This document shows positions 1-7,251 of a DNA stretch of 50,469 nt, piece by piece; positions within the stretch are counted from its first letter, which is position 1, and the number at the start of each line of letters is the position of its first letter. The translations under genes and the position numbers were made by a program. Source of the stretch: Halalkalicoccus subterraneus (GTDB taxonomy: Archaea > Halobacteriota > Halobacteria > Halobacteriales > Halalkalicoccaceae); the NCBI RefSeq assembly GCF_003697815.1, contig NZ_RDQG01000037.1, forward strand, positions 1 through 50,469, written 5' to 3'. Under the pieces are notes generated by a model that worked only from the letters and a program-made list of their open reading frames with translations, was not told where the DNA came from and made no database searches.

Positions 1-57
1 CGGGAGATTTTCGACATGGATCATCGGCAATCTTCCGCTTCAATTCCTTTGAACTAA
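1..57 (+). CDS. possible 3' end of a gene entering from the left edge
   Basis: Frame 1 is open from the window edge and ends at a TAA at 55-57, giving 18 residues. It is too short to assign to a family. It could be the tail of a real gene or a chance open frame. Confidence 0.2.
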   Translation, partial: REIFDMDHRQSSASIPLN

Positions 58-100
58 CGGACGAATCCGACGCCGTCTAGTGATTCACCAGAGCCGACTG

Positions 101-352
101 TTATGATATCGGCTCTTCCGACTTGTCGGTATCGGGCGGAAGAAACCAGACGAGTGATGCTCCGATCTTTTTGCGCCTGACTCGCCCAGCTTCATCGAGC
201 TTTCGCAATCGTTGATCCGCATTCTGTCGTGTGACACCGAGTTCGTTTGCGACCTCGCTTGTCGCCGCTGGTTCATGAGCATGGACTGCAGCCACGAACT
301 CATCATCGCTGTTGGATGGGGTAAATTGGCCGCCTGGTGTTCGATTACTCAT
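101..352 (-). CDS. small winged-helix (MarR/ArsR-like) DNA-binding protein
   Basis: This 83-residue protein is essentially one winged-helix domain. An N-terminal basic tail is followed by helices around SEVANELGVTRQNADQRLRK (about residues 31-50), a typical helix-turn-helix, and then a wing rich in Arg and Lys (VRRKKIG). No sensor domain is present, so any ligand is unknown. It is transcribed divergently from the SWIM protein at 532. The 180-bp gap between them holds a perfect palindrome at 421-435, so autoregulation and control of the neighbour are plausible. The fold is fairly clear; the regulatory role is inferred. Confidence 0.7.
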   Translation of the reverse strand: MSNRTPGGQFTPSNSDDEFVAAVHAHEPAATSEVANELGVTRQNADQRLRKLDEAGRVRRKKIGASLVWFLPPDTDKSEEPIS

Positions 353-420
353 ACCGATTGCTATGTGAGTCCCTCACTTCAACCTATGGCTACCAAAGCA
401 ATCCGGTGGTTTTATACTAG

Positions 421-435
421 TTGCTATTATAGCAA
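421..435. promoter_or_regulatory. 15-bp palindromic operator candidate
   Basis: TTGCTATTATAGCAA is a perfect palindrome with 6-bp arms and a 3-bp spacer. It lies between the divergent wHTH gene (start at 352) and the SWIM gene (start at 532), just downstream of a TATA-like stretch (TTTATACTA, about 410-419). It is a natural candidate binding site for the adjacent small winged-helix protein. The site is seen in the sequence; its function is inferred. Confidence 0.45.
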
Positions 436-531
436 TAGGTAGAAACAGACTCGCTCCTTGGGGCACTTCGAAGTTAGAAGGATGCCCGCCTGCGCCAACA
501 GGCGAGCTGGTCTGTTTCAGCCCAACAGACC

Positions 532-1005
532 ATGTGCACGAATACAATCGACGCACTTGAGTTCGACGCATCGACCAGAAAACGCGCCCAGTACGAAGCC
601 TTCGACTTTGAACTCGACGCACCCGGTCTCGTGACCATTCGCAATGAGAGCCACGAGAATGCCGACGAGCACAGCTATCGCGTCAACGTCGAGGACGGGG
701 TTCCGGTCGCTTGCGAGTGTCCTGCAGATACGTATCACGATGGGGCCTGTAAACACCGCGTTGCGGTTGCGATTCGTGAGCCTGTGCTCAAGGCTGCAAG
801 CGACTACGAGAGGAGTGAAAAGCAGGAAGTTGCGACCGACGGCGGGACGACTGTCGAGCATTCGGGGATCGGTGAGCGCTACACAGAGACTCGCCCGAGC
901 GATTGTGACTGCCTACCGACGTTTGAGGATCTTCCCTGCTGGCCATGCTATCGTGAGGGATTCCGCACGCCGAATCCACTTTTGGAGGCTGATACCGAGG
1001 ACTAA
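532..1005 (+). CDS. SWIM zinc-finger protein
   Basis: The 157-residue protein contains a SWIM-type CxC-x9-CxH motif with C61, C63, C73 and H75. SWIM fingers bind zinc and mediate DNA or protein contacts. A second Cys-rich segment follows near residues 123-137 (DCDCLPTFEDLPCWPC), which may bind another metal. SWIM proteins of this size are common on haloarchaeal plasmids and have no established function. The gene is co-directional with the SprT-like gene, whose start lies 56 bp downstream, so the two may be co-expressed. Domain assignment is good; role unknown. Confidence 0.75.
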   Translation: MCTNTIDALEFDASTRKRAQYEAFDFELDAPGLVTIRNESHENADEHSYRVNVEDGVPVACECPADTYHDGACKHRVAVAIREPVLKAASDYERSEKQEVATDGGTTVEHSGIGERYTETRPSDCDCLPTFEDLPCWPCYREGFRTPNPLLEADTED

Positions 1006-1061
1006 CGCAGCGTCCGGTAGTTGAATCGCTCGCTAGCGAACACGAAGTCACTAGTTGATCA

Positions 1062-1646
1062 ATGAAGCAAGCGCAATTGACCGATGACGACTGGACTGCT
1101 GCGGTAACTGAGAGCCACTCAGCGCCCGCTCAGAATGAGGAGAACAACAGAAGTAGTGAGAGTCGTCCAGCCACAAAAGCGACACTGTGCGAGTGCGCAG
1201 CGACCCATGCTAGTGAGGTGGCGGCCGAGCACTTTCCGGAACTACCCATCGAAGCTATCGACTGGGAAACCTCAACGCGGATGCAGCGCTCAGCCGGTGT
1301 CGCAATCTACGACCAGCAGAGTGAGCAGATCACGATTCGGCTCTCGTGGGATGCGTACGAGGCGTATGGATGGGAGCAGTTTTCCCGAGTCGTTCGCCAT
1401 GAGTTGATTCACGCATGGCAGTATCACGAGTATGGAGAGGCCGACCACGGATCGACGTTTCGCCAGTGGATTGAACCGCTGGAGACGGATCGTCACTGTG
1501 AGCAGTACGCTGAACCGAACTACTGGGTCATTTGTGAAGCATGTGAAAGTCGTGATCCGCGATATCGCTGCTCGAAGGTTGTGAAACACCCCGAGAAGTA
1601 TTCGTGTAGGCAATGTGGTGGGGAGATCAGTGTTGAGAAGGTGTAG
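1062..1646 (+). CDS. SprT-like zinc metalloprotease
   Basis: The 194-residue protein has the SprT signature HELIHAWQY (H113, E114, H117), with a third zinc ligand probably in EADHGSTF (H129). A C-terminal zinc ribbon follows (C158, C161, C182, C185). SprT/Spartan-like proteins are predicted metallopeptidases; the eukaryotic Spartan cleaves DNA-protein crosslinks. The first 40 residues look disordered. It follows the SWIM gene on the same strand and converges on the halocyanin gene at 1772. A conserved hairpin lies just past its stop codon. Family is confident; substrate is unknown. Confidence 0.82.
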   Translation: MKQAQLTDDDWTAAVTESHSAPAQNEENNRSSESRPATKATLCECAATHASEVAAEHFPELPIEAIDWETSTRMQRSAGVAIYDQQSEQITIRLSWDAYEAYGWEQFSRVVRHELIHAWQYHEYGEADHGSTFRQWIEPLETDRHCEQYAEPNYWVICEACESRDPRYRCSKVVKHPEKYSCRQCGGEISVEKV

Positions 1647-1661
1647 TACGCGTTCGTTTGG

Positions 1662-1707
1662 CCTTATGCAACATCTCGTCTTCACCGAGCGCTGATGTTG
1701 CACAAAG
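1662..1707. terminator. inverted-repeat hairpin between convergent genes
   Basis: CCTTATGCAACATC (1662-1675) pairs with GATGTTGCACAAAG (1694-1707) in 12 of 14 positions, with an 18-nt loop. It lies between the convergent stops of the SprT-like gene and halocyanin 1, so it could act as a bidirectional 3'-end structure. The same CCTTGTGCAAC pattern recurs as inverted pairs near 16.8 kb and 48.4 kb. This suggests a dispersed repeat family rather than an ordinary terminator. Confidence 0.45.
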
Positions 1708-1771
1708 TGATCGAAATGGTCGTAAAGATCTCTCGTATGACCCCCATAGAAATAAGAAATAGGTTGTTCGA

Positions 1772-2194
1772 TCACTTCACTCGAACTGTCCCGACCATCC
1801 CAGAACCCTCATGTGGGATACAAAAGTATCCGTACGTTCCAGGTTGATCGAACGTGTGCTTGTAGTTCTCGCCCGGAGCGATAAGCCCCTCACTGATGCG
1901 GTTCCTCGCAACACGCTCTGACTCGAACCCCCCACTTGCGAAGTAGGCGGCCTCGTCTGGAATCTCTTCCTCATAGGCAGTGACTGTGTGCTCAATGTCG
2001 CTTTCGTTCGTCCACGTTACCGTCTCCCCAGTTTCGATCGTCGCAGTCTTCGGCTCAAACGTGAGATTATCGGGCATCGTGACGGGCTGAGCCGTCGATG
2101 ACTGCCCAGTAAGGCAACCAGCGGTACTGAGAGTCGCTAGGGTCGCAGTGGAAAGTCGCAAAACCGTCCGTCGATCGTAGAATTCGAGTGACAT
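1772..2194 (-). CDS. halocyanin-like blue copper lipoprotein (halocyanin 1)
   Basis: The 140-residue cupredoxin has a short hydrophobic export signal beginning DRRTVLRL (Tat-like) and a lipobox ending at C27 (STAGC). This predicts a membrane-anchored lipoprotein on the outer face of the membrane. Type 1 copper ligands are visible as H69 (EHTVT), C125, H128 and M133 in YFCIPHEGSGM. Halocyanins carry single electrons between membrane complexes or to oxidases. It is the last gene of the mco-zip-halocyanin operon and starts 24 bp after the ZIP stop. It is closely similar in architecture to the protein at 5320. Confidence 0.85.
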   Translation of the reverse strand: MSLEFYDRRTVLRLSTATLATLSTAGCLTGQSSTAQPVTMPDNLTFEPKTATIETGETVTWTNESDIEHTVTAYEEEIPDEAAYFASGGFESERVARNRISEGLIAPGENYKHTFDQPGTYGYFCIPHEGSGMVGTVRVK

Positions 2195-2218
2195 TGTAAC
2201 AGAAATGGATGGTACCTA

Positions 2219-3469
2219 TTAGAGCGCCACGAAGAGGTCGGTCACGTACATAACGCTGAGACCGAGCAGGAATGCAAGCAGATTCGTGGCGCTGGCCACG
2301 CGACCACCTGCATCCCGAACCATTCGTGTAATCTCCCAGTCGACCTGCAGGATTGCACCAACCCCGATTGCGAGGAAGAAGGCACCGATCGTCGGTGAGT
2401 ATGCGAGACTACCGATCCAGCCACCGAGGATCACGGGTGCGCCGGCGATGACGCCGAGCGCGGCAAAGTGCTTAAGTGACGGGCGTTTTCCGCGGGCGAC
2501 CGGCGCAACAACAGCCGGACCTTCCGTCACGTTGTGGAGCATGAACCCGATCACGAGGAATGCGCCGAGCGACACGCGCCCGAGTGCAAACGAACTCCCA
2601 ATCGCCAACCCCTCCGCGAGGTTGTGCAGACCGATCCCTACCGCGACCAGATAGGCGATCCAGAGACCGCTACTCGCTCGGCTATCACCAGCGGCGACAC
2701 GGCCCTCACGCCACGCACTGATCGCCTGGACTAGGAGGAGTGCGCCGAAGATTCCGAACACGACCAAAAGATTCCCCTCATACGCGCCTGGAACCCGCTC
2801 GGCGAGTTCGAACGCCTCGAACCCGGCGTCGAACGCCAAGAAGCCCAGTACGCCGGCTGCAAATAAGAGAACAGCATGCAGCCAGCGATCGCTCATCGTC
2901 TTGATATAGGGGAACCAGAGCATTCCCAATGCGACCGGGATCACCCCGACGAACAGCCCGATTACTGCAAGCGTCCCGAGAAGACTGAGGCTAAAGCCGG
3001 GTGACTGACTCGGAGCGACAATCGTGTTGTGGAACGTCGATCCGTCAGACAAAACGAGGGCAACTTCGAGATCCCACCCTGGATTCCAGTGATACGGAAT
3101 CTCGATCTGTGCGCTTTCCATCGGAGCGAGTGTTTGATCACCGCCGGCCCCTTCGACCTGGAAATTCCAGTAGGCTTCATCGACGAGGACCTGTGAAATC
3201 GTCACGGATTCCGGCCCGTTATTCGTCACGTGAAGCACGACTGTTTCGTCGCTCGGAAGTGTCGTGTGCGTGACCGTCACGTCCGGAAGCGGTTCACCGC
3301 TCTGAACACCGGCGAGCGGTGACGTGAACGCGAACACACCCAAAACGAGCGCGAGTAATACGATCGGGAGTAACGCGCTGACCCATCGCGGTAGTCCGAG
3401 GGGTTGTGTAATCTCGTTCTTGGCTGGGACACCACCGTCAGTCGTCGAATTTTGTCTTTTGTCCGCCAT
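2219..3469 (-). CDS. ZIP-family metal transporter with an N-terminal extracellular domain
   Basis: The 416-residue membrane protein has one N-terminal transmembrane helix (about 30-50). A β-rich soluble segment (about 60-155) follows, and then a bundle of transmembrane helices with the ZIP signatures HNLAEG (H282) and HNVTEGPA (H312). These supply the metal-site His and Glu residues of ZIP transporters, which move divalent metals into the cytoplasm. The β-rich segment, probably outside the cell, is not part of the minimal ZIP core. Being sandwiched between a multicopper oxidase (1 bp away) and a halocyanin suggests a shared metal or redox function. The metal cannot be read from sequence. Confidence 0.82.
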   Translation of the reverse strand: MADKRQNSTTDGGVPAKNEITQPLGLPRWVSALLPIVLLALVLGVFAFTSPLAGVQSGEPLPDVTVTHTTLPSDETVVLHVTNNGPESVTISQVLVDEAYWNFQVEGAGGDQTLAPMESAQIEIPYHWNPGWDLEVALVLSDGSTFHNTIVAPSQSPGFSLSLLGTLAVIGLFVGVIPVALGMLWFPYIKTMSDRWLHAVLLFAAGVLGFLAFDAGFEAFELAERVPGAYEGNLLVVFGIFGALLLVQAISAWREGRVAAGDSRASSGLWIAYLVAVGIGLHNLAEGLAIGSSFALGRVSLGAFLVIGFMLHNVTEGPAVVAPVARGKRPSLKHFAALGVIAGAPVILGGWIGSLAYSPTIGAFFLAIGVGAILQVDWEITRMVRDAGGRVASATNLLAFLLGLSVMYVTDLFVAL

Positions 3470-3470
3470 G

Positions 3471-4730
3471 TTAGACCACCTCGAAGAAGCTCATCCAGCC
3501 GAGTTCGGCAAACTCCGACTGATGCGCGTGAAACATGTACAGCCCAGGCTCGTGGTCGGAGTAATCGATCTCGAGGATGCCGCGCTGGGCTTGGCACTGC
3601 ATGATCGTATCTACAGTCTTGAACGTCGGTGTCAGCGTCGTCCCGTGGTCATAATAGTCGAAAAACTGCGAGTGTGTGTGGAACGAATTGATGAGATCGA
3701 ACTCCGTCGCATTGGAGAGATACACGCGCTGAAGTTCGTTCTTGTCGATCTGGATAGGGCGTTTCGTCTCTCCCGCCGTCCAGTTGCCGTTACCGTCGGT
3801 GTCACCAACTCCGTATCCAAACGCCCGTGTATTCGCCGCGTAGACCTCATTGCCGCCGTCGAAGTTAGTGTCGAACGAGTTCATCACCATTACCATCTCG
3901 TTGACAGCGTCGTTTTCGGCGTACTCGTGATTCCGGCTCCTCGCCTCTTCGACGAGTTGCGTCCGAAAGTCGTCGGTAATTGGCCCGGGATAGTTGATGT
4001 AATCGCGTGGGTTCTCCCTGACGCGTTCGGGGTCCGGATCGACGATGATTGTGCCGTAGAGTCCTCGATGGATGTGTTCTTTCAGCGGGAGCGAGTGGCA
4101 ATGATAGAAGTGCGTGCCGGCGGGCTGGGCGATCCACTCATAGGTGAAGGATTCACCCGTGTTGAGTACTCCGGGGCCGTTCTGAGGGATCCCATCCATT
4201 CGCGGGTTGAGATTCTTCAGGTGCGGATGAATCGTATGAGCGTGCCGCCCGAAGTTCGTGAACTTGACGCGGATCAGATCACCCTCAATGGCGCGGATCG
4301 TCGGGCCCGGCACCTGGCCGTTGTACGCCCACGCCTGGAACTCGACGCCCGGCGCGATGGTGATCGTTGTGTCGACGGCAGTGAACTCGAACTCCCGTAC
4401 GGTTCGGCCATCCTCCTCGTAGATTTGCTGAGGGACGTTATCCTGCCCGCTGTCCCCAGTATTGAACGCGGTGAGGAACTCGTGCGGGTCGAAATCTAAA
4501 TCCCGGTATTCGCCCACCGCACCGAAACTGCCGTGTTCATCCTCGTCCTGGTGGTCGGACGAAGCACTTGTTCGAGTACTCCCGAGCCCGACTGCTGCAC
4601 TTCCGGCGACACCGAGACCGCCGAGTACTGTGCGACGACTGACGCTCGTTTCACCAGTGAGTGATTCGACCAGTCGCTGTTCGAGTCGTTCTGTGACGTC
4701 CGCTGCACTGTCGTAATCTATCGATGGCAT
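3471..4730 (-). CDS. two-domain multicopper oxidase, Tat-exported
   Basis: The 419-residue protein has a twin-Arg signal (SRRTVLGGLGVAGSA, near residue 31). Domain 1 carries HTIHPH and HFYHCHSLPLKEH, supplying type 1 and inter-domain copper ligands. Domain 2 carries FHTHSQF and MFHAHQSEF, without a Cys. This is the layout of two-domain multicopper oxidases and NirK-like enzymes with the blue copper in domain 1. Activity could be metal or phenol oxidation; nitrite reduction cannot be excluded. A strong Shine-Dalgarno (GGAGGAG) lies a few bases before the ATG. It is first in an operon with ZIP and halocyanin 1. Confidence 0.85.
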   Translation of the reverse strand: MPSIDYDSAADVTERLEQRLVESLTGETSVSRRTVLGGLGVAGSAAVGLGSTRTSASSDHQDEDEHGSFGAVGEYRDLDFDPHEFLTAFNTGDSGQDNVPQQIYEEDGRTVREFEFTAVDTTITIAPGVEFQAWAYNGQVPGPTIRAIEGDLIRVKFTNFGRHAHTIHPHLKNLNPRMDGIPQNGPGVLNTGESFTYEWIAQPAGTHFYHCHSLPLKEHIHRGLYGTIIVDPDPERVRENPRDYINYPGPITDDFRTQLVEEARSRNHEYAENDAVNEMVMVMNSFDTNFDGGNEVYAANTRAFGYGVGDTDGNGNWTAGETKRPIQIDKNELQRVYLSNATEFDLINSFHTHSQFFDYYDHGTTLTPTFKTVDTIMQCQAQRGILEIDYSDHEPGLYMFHAHQSEFAELGWMSFFEVV

Positions 4731-4785
4731 GATCTCCTCCCCTGGTCACGCCTTCGGATACCCATATGCACTAGTTGACCGCCCC

Positions 4786-4826
4786 AATATATAAATTAGA
4801 CTTATCTAATCTTAGATTGAGTCTAA
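4786..4826 (-). promoter_or_regulatory. promoter and nested palindromic metal operator of the mco-zip-halocyanin operon
   Basis: On the minus strand a TATA box (TTTATATATT, 4786-4795) lies about 60 bp before the mco start. Directly upstream is a nested palindrome. The outer arms are TTAGACT (4796-4802) and AGTCTAA (4820-4826); the inner arms are ATCTAA (4804-4809) and TTAGAT (4812-4817). TTAG/CTAA palindromes resemble operators of DtxR/SirR/MntR-type metalloregulators, known in haloarchaea. The position over the BRE suggests repression. The half-site TTAGATTGAGTC recurs, with one change, before the CDF gene. Confidence 0.6.
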
Positions 4827-5257
4827 ACTAATACTGTGGTAGGGACTTTCAAGCTTCTCAGCTAGGACTCCGTGCTTCGTTGGTGTGAACTGTTAGTCGG
4901 TAGGTCGGTCAGCCGTGTTTTGGTGTTCCTGCCCCGCAGCAGCCTCTGATCGGAGGGTTGCTGCGTGCTAGATCCGTCGGTTGAGATACTGCCGTTTGAG
5001 GATACCAGTTCGATCGCGGCCCTAGTCACCCAGAGCGATTCAGCTCGCCATCAGTCTGAAGAGTTCTCTGGCGACGCTAGGAACAGACACTTCCTTTGAT
5101 GACTCGTCTGCAACACTCCCGCAGGAAGGGTAGTTGTTGAATGGTCATCTTCCTTGCCGGCGGTCGCGGCTTCACTTGACGTGAGATGCCGAGATGATTA
5201 GCCGAGCTACACCAACGGAGCATCTCTAACTGGGGGCCTCAGTACTTCAAATACGAC
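4827..5257. other. intergenic, no supported gene
   Basis: About 430 bp between the divergent mco operon and the second halocyanin gene. All frames are broken by stops or lack starts. I see no RNA gene or recognisable repeat. Confidence 0.5.
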
Positions 5258-5282
5258 CGGTATCCTACTCAGTGGGAATCCG
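5258..5282 (+). promoter_or_regulatory. upstream element shared with ctaA
   Basis: This 25-bp stretch lies 38 bp before the start of halocyanin 2. It matches a stretch 66 bp before ctaA in the same orientation relative to the gene (core ACTCAGTGGGAATCCG here, ACTTAATGGGAATCCG there). The arms are weakly palindromic (TCCTACT...AGTGGGA). This suggests a common regulator for the two electron-transport genes. Seen in sequence; function inferred. Confidence 0.4.
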
Positions 5283-5319
5283 CCGTTTCCCCTTATGTTG
5301 GGGTCTTTGATAAAGCGGT

Positions 5320-5883
5320 ATGGAGCGTCGACAGATTCTCAAGACAGCTGGAATTCTCGCTACAGGTGGCGTAACTGGTCTCGCCGGATGCAGTAGTTCG
5401 GGGAACGGAGATGGTGGCGGTGAGCCGACCGCGACTGAAACGCAGGAGACAGCTGGTGGGTCAGGAGACTCGAATACCGTCATGATGGTCACCGAAGGGA
5501 GCGAGTACTATTTCGATCCCATCGGTCTGTTCATCGAATCCGGGGAGACAGTCACGTTCGAAATCCAGAGTGGGAGTCACTCGGCAACGGCCTACAAAGA
5601 GGGAACAAGCACAGCATCAGTTACCCGTATTCCTGAGAGCGCAGAACCGTTCAACAGCGAAACGCTGAGTGAACAGGGCGCAACGTTCGATCACACGTTC
5701 GAGACTACGGGGACGTACGATTATTTCTGTATCCCGCACAAGTCCCTGGGGATGGTCGGTCGTATCGTCGTTGGAGAACCCGGCGGTCCCGCGGAGGGAA
5801 GTATGCCACCGGACGGAGACGTTCCCGAAAGCCAGACCATCGTCGATCAAAGCAGTGTGTCCTATAGCTCGTTCTCTGGGTAG
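5320..5883 (+). CDS. halocyanin-like blue copper lipoprotein (halocyanin 2)
   Basis: The 187-residue protein starts with MERRQILKTAGILAT, a Tat-like signal, and has a lipobox Cys at C24 (LAGC). A low-complexity Gly/Thr/Glu linker (25-52) precedes the cupredoxin domain. Copper ligands are H87 (GSHSA), C137, H140 and M145 in FCIPHKSLGM. A C-terminal tail of about 35 residues beyond the domain is extra compared with halocyanin 1. It probably shuttles electrons at the outer membrane face, perhaps to or from the multicopper oxidase encoded nearby. The gene stands alone, with a conserved element in its promoter region. Confidence 0.84.
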   Translation: MERRQILKTAGILATGGVTGLAGCSSSGNGDGGGEPTATETQETAGGSGDSNTVMMVTEGSEYYFDPIGLFIESGETVTFEIQSGSHSATAYKEGTSTASVTRIPESAEPFNSETLSEQGATFDHTFETTGTYDYFCIPHKSLGMVGRIVVGEPGGPAEGSMPPDGDVPESQTIVDQSSVSYSSFSG

Positions 5884-6287
5884 GCAACCGCGTACATTGC
5901 GAATTGCGGGATCCGGAGTCGCTTGTGCACTACATGGCCGACATTGACTGTGCTTCGGACCTACAGTATGGAGACATCCGCTGGCGATGACACTCGCACA
6001 AGACTCGTGGCCGACATATACGCCAGGAACCATACCCAACGATGAGGTTGGAAACTAATCCTCAGCAAGGATTTTCCCGAGGTCTTGCGGTTAACGGAAT
6101 CTGTTGAAGTAGTGAGGCTCTAGCAGGATTGGCAAATACATGTTGCCGATCCAGAGAATCTATACGGCACCCGATTACTGCCGGTTTCCAGTAAATCTAC
6201 AGAGGAAATAAGGCGAGTGCCTCGTGGCTTGGCCCCGAGGCGGTTCACTTTGTTAACGGTTTTGTCTATCCGGTCACAACAGTACAT
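5884..6287. other. intergenic, no supported gene
   Basis: About 400 bp with no convincing frame. A weak hairpin (GCCTCG...CGAGGC, about 6220-6243) lies some 45 bp before the small membrane protein gene. No RNA gene recognised. Confidence 0.45.
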
Positions 6288-6473
6288 ATGGAATTCGACT
6301 TCGTGCGCTCGGTGGCTCCCCTCGTCGTAATTGTCGCCGTCGCAGCGATTGCGCTCACGACAGTGATGACCTCCTCGACAGTCTTCATGATGGTTCTGCC
6401 CTCGATGATTGTCTTCTCGGTCATCGCGTTCTTCTTCGGGATGAAACACGGCGAGTTCCGCGCCAGTCCGTAA
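6288..6473 (+). CDS. small two-helix membrane protein
   Basis: This 61-residue protein is almost entirely hydrophobic. Two transmembrane helices (about 9-28 and 33-52) flank a short SST turn, and the tail is short and charged (GMKHGEF). It resembles small conserved haloarchaeal membrane proteins of unknown function. The compact start right after a gap, clean reading frame and hydrophobic pattern support it being real. Its position inside the copper/redox island suggests, but does not prove, an accessory role there. Confidence 0.6.
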   Translation: MEFDFVRSVAPLVVIVAVAAIALTTVMTSSTVFMMVLPSMIVFSVIAFFFGMKHGEFRASP

Positions 6474-6677
6474 CAGGCCGACCTAGTAGCCGAAATCCAC
6501 CGGGTTGCGGTCCATGCTAGCCCCCAGCTGTGTTGATTCCGATTCATTTCGATGACCGATCGCAGTCCTAGCGACGACTGTTTCAGCGGGACAGTGTCGA
6601 ACCAACAGGAATCCACCAGAGCCGGTTAACCACTATCGTTCAGTTAGATCCAGTCCTGGTCGTCGTGTAGAGCGTCT

Positions 6678-7244
6678 CTACGCGGAGTAGCCGGCGTACT
6701 CCATAGGCTGGTTGAAGATGTCCGTATCCATGACGGACCGATAGACCACTCCAGTAAGCATCCCACCGGGATAGAACGTGCCGTTCATCACGTGGTTGAC
6801 CTTGTGGCAGTGCATCAAGTAGATACGGGGGTCTGCATCGGCAGTAAATTCGATCGTGTGTCGTTCAGCAGGGGCAACGTTCGTGACGTCCATGTCGTGT
6901 CGGGCAGCCTCCGGAATCGTGAGTCCGAGCACCGGAGCCTGCCACTGGACGACTGTACAGGAGCCAGCAAAGGTGCATGAGGCCGTCGTTGCTTGGAGTA
7001 CGGAGTGATAGCCCGCGATTGATGCTCCCACCACGGATAGTGGCACGACTATTCGCCAGATTCTGTTGTGACTCTCGAGGGCGGCAACGCCGAGAACGAC
7101 GACAAGCGAATACATGGGGATACGTTGGTACCAGCAGAGGGTACACGGAACGAGACCGAGGCCGAGACTGAACCAGAGGCTTCCGAGGGTCGCAACCGCT
7201 GCGACGCCTGCCCCGCCTGCAAGCTAAAATCGTCCATCGGACAT
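6678..7244 (-). pseudogene. broken dsbB fused to the C-terminus of a multicopper oxidase
   Basis: Reading from the ATG at 7244, the frame gives six codons, a TAG stop (7224-7226), then continues as a clear DsbB. It has the LVPCTLCWYQRIP motif with the CxxC pair, transmembrane helices, and the second cysteine pair (ASCTFAGSC). After VLGLTIP the sequence switches in frame to EAARHDMDVTNVAPAERH and then to a cupredoxin tail with the copper motif MHCHKVNHVMNG. That tail belongs to a different multicopper oxidase family than the gene at 3471. The last helix of DsbB is missing. The longest intact piece starts at Met 7115, too late to include the first CxxC. The upstream gene is the matching DsbA, so an ancestral dsbA-dsbB pair decayed. 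Confidence 0.75.
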
Positions 7245-7251
7245 CCATGAC

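Noticed and set aside
3324-4499. 391-residue plus-strand ORF
   Set aside because: It lies antisense to the multicopper oxidase, has the non-acidic composition of a shadow frame, and shows no motif.
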